Assembly: GCA_014898415.1 (NCBI GenBank)
Contig: RCTD01000024.1
Coordinates: 620,001-684,000, forward strand
From: Stromatinia cepivora
Lineage: Eukaryota > Ascomycota > Leotiomycetes > Helotiales > Sclerotiniaceae
Reading direction: 5' to 3'
DNA length: 64,000 bases
Under the pieces are notes generated by a model. It searched no databases. It was given only the letters and a program-made list of their open reading frames with translations, and was not told the origin of the DNA. Below are positions 58,719-64,000 of this stretch, piece after piece. The first letter of the stretch is position 1. Each line of letters starts with the position of its first letter. The translations under genes and the position numbers were made by a program.

Positions 58719-59860
58719 TATAGAGAGGATCTTTGGTAAGGTGAAGGCGAAAGCGTACTGTATGGATTGTATGATAGATGTCGTCGCGTTGCGTTAAGAC
58801 CTTGATATGCTTAGATACTATTTGAATAATTAATCTGAGGATAATTGTAATGAATAAAGGGAAAGTGGATGGATTCGATGGAGGGATGAATGAATGCGTG
58901 CGTTGTAAGCTGAGGAAGGAAAGCAGGGGTTCCGTGAGTAGCACGTGATGCCAAGCATCACTAGCTCAAGCATAATTGAAAAGTACACTCAGGAATATCA
59001 TTATACCGTTCCGATACACAGCCTTTGGCATATCTTCCACTCCACATTTTAGTATACAATTTTATACATAGACCACCCTTTCGAAAAAAAAGTAAACTCC
59101 GAATAGTTTCAAAATTTGTTTAATCGAATTGAAAAAGCTTTACATTATGAATGTCTAATAAACTGTGCAGTATATACTAATTGTAGGTTTTGAGAGGTAT
59201 AAAAAATAATTATAGTGAGTATAGCGAATCTATGAGTATTTTTGACTCCGAAAGAGTCCGAGTCAAAGCTTGTATAGTCTTACTGTGAGTTGAGATTATA
59301 TAATCCATAGTGACACTCGGTATGCTGTTGCTTATATAATCAACAACTATCCAGCTGTACGGTAGCGTACTTTAGCCAATCATATCGATTATTTAAACTC
59401 CGGGCACTTTACTATTTAGCATTCCTGATTGATGAAAATATCGATTTAAATTGTATACCTCGAAAGCTTTACAACAAAAAACAGAATGAGAATATAGAAC
59501 TATAAAAAGTTATTTGATTGAATAAGAATCTTCAAGTTTCCGCTCTCCAAAAATCAACCACAATTACAACCAAAGATTTAGATCAATAGATTGTACACAA
59601 AGAATCATATAAGATATTATTAATATATCATTCAATTATTAACATTTTTGAAAAACCATTAATATAGTTTTAACAGTTTTCATTGGTCAATCATGTCATC
59701 TATCGTTTCTACGACCAAAAGTATATCACACTCCACCTAAACATGGAACTTCTTGTAGTCTACCATTCTGTGATTGATATGAAAGTAGAACGTGATATTC
59801 TTTTTGGTAGTACACGTAAGATATCGATAAATGACTCCCATCACTATCGTGATACATGGC
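58719..59860. promoter_or_regulatory. Upstream region of the FunK1 gene and intergenic sequence
   Basis: 58719-58980 probably holds the promoter of the FunK1 gene and includes a CACGTG box near 58943. The rest, to 59860, shows no convincing gene. Confidence 0.35.
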
Positions 59861-59867
59861 ATAAAAA

Positions 59868-60065
59868 ATGCGTCATTTTGGATACAAATGACTATATACA
59901 ACCAGTTTTTCTCTCTTCGATGTAAGAAAATGCCTAGTTATGGATACAAATGATCTGATTTTTTCAGCTCGATACGAGAATACGCCTAACTATAGATACA
60001 AATGCCTGTTTATCAAATCTCGTTTCCTCAACTCGGTATAGAGGATACCTAATTGTAGGTAAAAG
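59868..60065. repeat. Degenerate tandem repeat, about 50-65 bp units
   Basis: Three to four units share GGATACAAATG or its variants, then a CTC(G/T)-rich middle, then CCTA(G/A)(T/C)TATGG or a related end. Unit starts are near 59879, 59941 and 59992. The units have diverged too far for a precise period. Confidence 0.5.
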
Positions 60066-60287
60066 GTGCTTAACTGTAGATCAAAGCTGACTCGCTCCCT
60101 GGAGAATGACCGAGCTCTGTTTTCAGGATTTGGATTCTTGAATACAAAAAATGGTAAATCAGAGTCTGTGTTACGCAAATAAGAATATAATGTTTCCGTT
60201 TGCAGGAACGGTTTACCATGATCCGTTTTAAACCAGCGATGTTCAGGAAAACTGAAAATCGTAGATCCGAGTGGTGAGCCAAAGATT

Positions 60288-60394
60288 GCGCGCATGGTTT
60301 AGTGGTAAAATCCATCGTTGCCATCATCTTCTCTTCATCAAAAGAGACCTTGAACAACGTCGATGGGCCCCGGGTTCGATTCCCGGCGAACGCA
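60288..60394 (+). tRNA. tRNA-Gly (GCC) with a 36-nt intron; acceptor stem imperfect
   Basis: The D arm (GTTTAGTGGTAAAAT), the anticodon stem CATCG/CGATG with loop TTGCCA+T, and the T arm (CCGGG TTCGATT CCCGG) fold as in fungal tRNA-Gly. The anticodon is GCC. A 36-nt intron lies at the canonical position after base 37 (60325-60360). The acceptor strands GCGCGCA (60288-60294) and CGAACGC (60387-60393) pair at only four of seven positions, so the 5' strand has drifted from what the 3' strand would need. It could be a tRNA pseudogene or a poorly charged variant. Antisense frames over it are artefacts. Confidence 0.8.
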
Positions 60395-61339
60395 GAAATG
60401 TGAAGATTAACTTTTTGCGGTTTGAATGGGCTTTGAATGGAGGGGAAATATTGATGAGATTATTTTTGAGAGGGGTTTGGAAGTTGTTGATGTTTTGGTG
60501 GGGGTTGGTGGATGGTGAGGTAGGGAATGTATGGATAGAGTGCCTAGTAACTCTTATTTCGTTACTTGTGAGTCTACTTCTTTTGCTTTTTGGTTGTGGT
60601 ATTTTGAGGGGGAAGAAAGGGGAAAGGGAGAGAGAGGGAAGGTGATAATGAATTGGTGATTGATATGTATGATGCTTTTGGGATGTTTCGAAGTTGTCGG
60701 GTATACGTAGGGAGGATAAAAGAAAAAGGTAAAGAAGAGAAAAGTAGAGGAATGAGATAAGTGTAAAGAATAAGGGAGTTGTTGTTTTTGGTTTTGGTGG
60801 GTGAATGGATGTATGTATCATTTTCAAGATCTAAGAGATGAAGTTCATATGGATATGTAATGGGATCAAGAAGATAATTTCTTTTCATTTTTAAAGCCGA
60901 AAGAAAGAATGAAGGAGAAGCATATAAGGGATGGAGGTAAGGTATAGGAAAATACGATGAAGGATAGTAATAGAGATATATAGAGGAAGATGAGTAGGAA
61001 TAGAGGATAGAGATTCAGAATAGTAAGAATAAGGAAAATACTGTATTGGTTTCATTGATTTGATGAATACTATATAATTAAAACGAGAATATTTTTGTTG
61101 TTTTGAGCTTTCAATGATTAGGGAGAGAGGAAGAGGTATGATAGACGAGGAGGAAAAGGTAGAAGTGGTGTAATAGGGACGGATTCATTTTAGAAGAGAT
61201 AGAAACATGAGAGTAAAAGACGGTAGATGAGGAGGTGACTCACCTATGAATTATTTCTATATTTTTTCTTCTATAAATAAGCTGAAGAAGTGAACGAGAT
61301 AATCAAATTGAAAATTGTTTAGTGATAATTATAACGTGG
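60395..61339. other. Purine-rich intergenic region
   Basis: The plus strand is strikingly G/A-rich (for example GGAAAGGGAGAGAGAGGG near 60620). Open frames on the minus strand are low-complexity Pro/Ser/Leu/Phe stretches caused by this skew. No gene is supported. Confidence 0.4.
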
Positions 61340-62600
61340 TTTATCAGCGAGCGGGCCATATCACCGAGCGGGCCATTTTTACCTTAATTTATATTTTTCA
61401 ACTTTAATATACGATTTATCAATAATATATTATAAAATCGAATAATCAAGAAGATTGAATATTTTTAATTATCGAAGTTATCAATAAAGATTAAAAATTA
61501 AATATTCGGAAGGTTATTAAGTTATATAATATTTTATATATAAAGATTTAGTATAAAATAAATGATTCTATTTTTTATATTGAATTTTGAACAAATGATT
61601 ATAATTTGATCAAATTAGAAAAGGAGATGTTTATTTAATATATAATTGATATAGATAAAAAAGGGTTTATATTTAAATTAAATAATATAGAAGATATAAC
61701 GAATTATATTTTCAAATTATAAGATACGAAAAAAATTGGAAAGTTTTGGATTTATTGTTTTATTAAATAATATTTAAAGTTAAAGATGCGTTTTAATTGT
61801 GTTTATGATTTCTAAAGAACTTTTTATAAAGATTTTAAGTTTATTGAAAAGTGATTTCGATTAATATTGAATATATAGATGAAATATAATATTCAAGATT
61901 GCGATTTCTATAATTTCGATGAAATCGGTTTTATAATAGATATAATATATTTTGAAATGATTGTAATTAATATTGAACGAAATAGTAGAAGCAAAGTAAT
62001 ACAATTAAACAATTGAGAGTAGATTATAGTAATTATATATAATAATAAAGGGGATGAAATTGTATTTTTATTTTTGATAGTTTAAGGATAAGTTTATTTT
62101 TTCAATTGGTATACCGAAATCGATTTTCCTGTGGATTGGGTTATTAAATCTATTTTCAATGAATAGACGAATAATGAAATAGAATTAGAATGGTTAAAGT
62201 ATTTCGATAAATATATTATTTATCAAAAAAAGGGCAAATATTGAATACTAATATTGAATAAATACAAAAGCTATAAATCAATACTTTTTCAATTATATTA
62301 TAAATCAAATAATATTATATACTTCAAATTATTATTATATTCAAATCATTTAATTCAATTATTCGATATTGAATATTTTGATATATTCAAATGTTTATAT
62401 AATTATCAAATTGAAGGATTTATTAAAGTTTATATCAATGTGAGAATCACAGCAAAGAATCGATTAATATTCGAATAACAATAGGTTCGGGTTTAGTATC
62501 AAAACTTTTCATTGTTTTCCTTTTAATGGTATTGAAGAATTCTTCTTTATATAGATGAAAACTCTTCAAACTAGCGTACAATTCGGCCCGCTTTCGGTTA
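61340..62600 (+). mobile_element. RIP-damaged pogo/Fot-type transposon
   Basis: The left edge has two copies of CGAGCGGGCCAT (61345-61375) and the right edge has CGGCCCGCTTTCGGT (62582-62596), suggesting inverted ends around GAGCGGGCC. The interior is extremely AT-rich. On the plus strand it carries a recognisable DDE transposase remnant. The exact termini and target duplication cannot be fixed. The contrast with the GC-normal pogo copy at 51183-52391 is notable. Confidence 0.55.
61830..62480 (+). pseudogene. Pogo transposase remnant
   Basis: Read through stops, the plus strand gives FYNFDEIGF (about 61900-61930, the first catalytic Asp). It continues with DWVIKSIFNE and IELEWLKYFDKYI, then a KYKSYKSILFQL stretch where the second Asp (LDGH) has become Asn. 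It ends with NNIIYFKLLLYSNHLIQLFDIEYFDIFK, the equivalent of the LPPHSSHLLQPLDVGVF region with its third acidic residue kept. All changes look like RIP transitions. Confidence 0.7.
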
Positions 62601-63117
62601 ACCCTCATTTCGTAGTTGAGGTTCGTAACAATCAATTATATTATCAAAATTGAATTCTTTATAATCTTTAAAATTATATATTTATAATTATTTACTATTC
62701 AGAATATGAAAACTGGTTTTCGAGAAATAGATTTAATATTATTTAATCCTTAATTTATATTCTCAAAATTAAATATTAGGATTTGTATTTCTATTTTTTC
62801 ATTTATTTTTTTAGAATTTATTAATTTCTAAATCTTTTAAATTTTTTATAATTCAATTAAAGTTTTTTCATAATCAACTTTAGTAAAAATTTAAATGATT
62901 TATTATTAATCAAATTTTTCTATATTTATATTTAAGATTATACAAATTTTAATTAAAGATATAAAAAGATTAATATATAAAGTTATATTTTTGAATATTA
63001 AGAATTGTATATTTCGAAAAACAAATGAGATATTAAATAAATATCGATGTATTAAAAAAATTTAATTATATAATAAAGGAATATTTATTGAATAAAAAGT
63101 TGAAGATATATTATTAT
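62601..63117. other. AT-rich spacer
   Basis: Extremely AT-rich, with no motif recognised. It is the left flank of the gypsy copy that starts at 63118. Confidence 0.4.
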
Positions 63118-64000
63118 TGTCACGAATCGTGAACTACAGGAGGCTAACTACGTGATACCTCTTATCTCCCATATCAATTTATGAGCTGATCGTCCGTGCA
63201 CATACGTTACGATTCATATGATTTAGTATAATAAAATAATGACCCTAATAATATATACACACAACCCTGTAATTTACGAATAGATATTTGTATATATATA
63301 TCTAATTATTCTTTATAAATTATAATTCTTCAATTATAGATTCTAAAGAATATAATTAACCCTGTTTATTTAGCTTTATTATAGCTTTTATATATTATAT
63401 TATCTATAATTCATTTACAAGTGTTCGGTTATCTAATGACCTTCTAAATAATATTTTACTTTAATAATATCTTTTTAGATGAACTTTTACAAATATTACA
63501 TTTAAAGAAAAAAGATCTATTCCAATCTAATCGACAAAAATATAAACATTTTTAAAAGTGTATCATCATTTTTATAATACAATGAACTTCTCCTCCTGTA
63601 TACTCCGAATCTTCGAAAGTATATTCTAAAGAACCCTTTCTTTCTCCTCAATTATTTCAACAATCCTTCGAAGAAAATATAAATATAGGATTGGATAATA
63701 TTATCATTAAAAGAAAAAAGACTAATAAAAAGAAAATTCTAGTATATAAAATCGATACTCCCAATAATTCAATTGCCCCTTCTGAATCATTATTATAATT
63801 ATAAGATCTTTATACAATGGTTATGAATTTGAAAGAGGAGAATCGACAATTGAAAGCTATAATGACGATAAGCTTTGCAATAATGCAACCTCCTTCTGAA
63901 CCCCAAGTGATATTTATACAGGCATTTAGATCAACAATAATACCTGAAATTCCCTTTATTTCTTCAATCGAAATTCAAGGATCTTTATCCAAGTAAATCC
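63118..64000 (+). mobile_element. 5' part of a Ty3/gypsy element, LTR family B, running off the window
   Basis: 63118-63399 is a 282-bp family B LTR from TGTCACGAATCG. The following 600 bp matches the gag side of the copies at 12535-13200 and 27877-27300 and is the least damaged of them. From about 63825 a readable gag stretch begins (NLKEENRQLKAIM) and continues toward the window end. The remainder of the element lies outside. Confidence 0.8.

Noticed and set aside
60324..60827. Long minus-strand frame of 167 codons
   Set aside because: It contains the SPGIEPGA peptide, the well-known artefact of reading the antisense of a tRNA T arm. The rest is low-complexity sequence from the purine-rich plus strand.

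Overview
The window looks like a piece of a filamentous ascomycete nuclear genome, most likely a leotiomycete. Coding islands carry short introns (about 48-98 bp, GT...AG, with branch motifs such as CTAAC). They are separated by long, very AT-rich blocks made of LTR retrotransposons and DNA transposons full of G-to-A and C-to-T changes, the mark of repeat-induced point mutation (RIP). Several genes belong to typical fungal accessory families: an HNH nuclease, a FunK1-type kinase and a DUF7924 protein.

Layout. 1-2880 is AT-rich sequence with hAT-like miniature elements, one with a perfect 8-bp target duplication. 3094-4506 is an intact HNH gene. 4507-35516 is a 31-kb transposon nest: two gag-only LTR elements (6164-7961 and 25305-26832); a roughly 7-kb Ty3/gypsy element (14096-28159) split by a 5481-bp Ty1/copia element (17211-22691) and by the second gag-only element; a second 5481-bp copia element (29827-35307); solo LTRs at 28646 and 35347; and several partial copies. 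For six of these insertions I can read the 5-bp target duplication.

35520-48500 is a moderate-GC island with small spliced genes of unknown function, a convergent overlapping pair at 42301-43403, a frameshifted DUF7924 gene at 44070-45807 and an orphan P-loop reading frame at 47589-48077. 48515-49893 is a RIP-damaged Tc1/mariner element with TA target duplication. 49990-53917 holds decayed genes: zinc-finger remnants, a pogo transposase and a ferric reductase pseudogene. 54245-55278 is a two-exon C2H2 zinc-finger gene and 56197-58718 a two-exon FunK1 kinase gene. 60288-60394 is a tRNA-Gly(GCC) with a 36-nt intron. 61340-62600 is a RIP-damaged pogo element, and the window ends inside another gypsy copy (63118 onward).

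The window reads as an accessory compartment where few genes cooperate visibly. Its main biology is transposition history: which elements moved, in what order, which depended on enzymes made elsewhere, and how RIP destroyed each one. All coordinates come from reading the sequence. Splice sites and family names were inferred by eye, without database searches.
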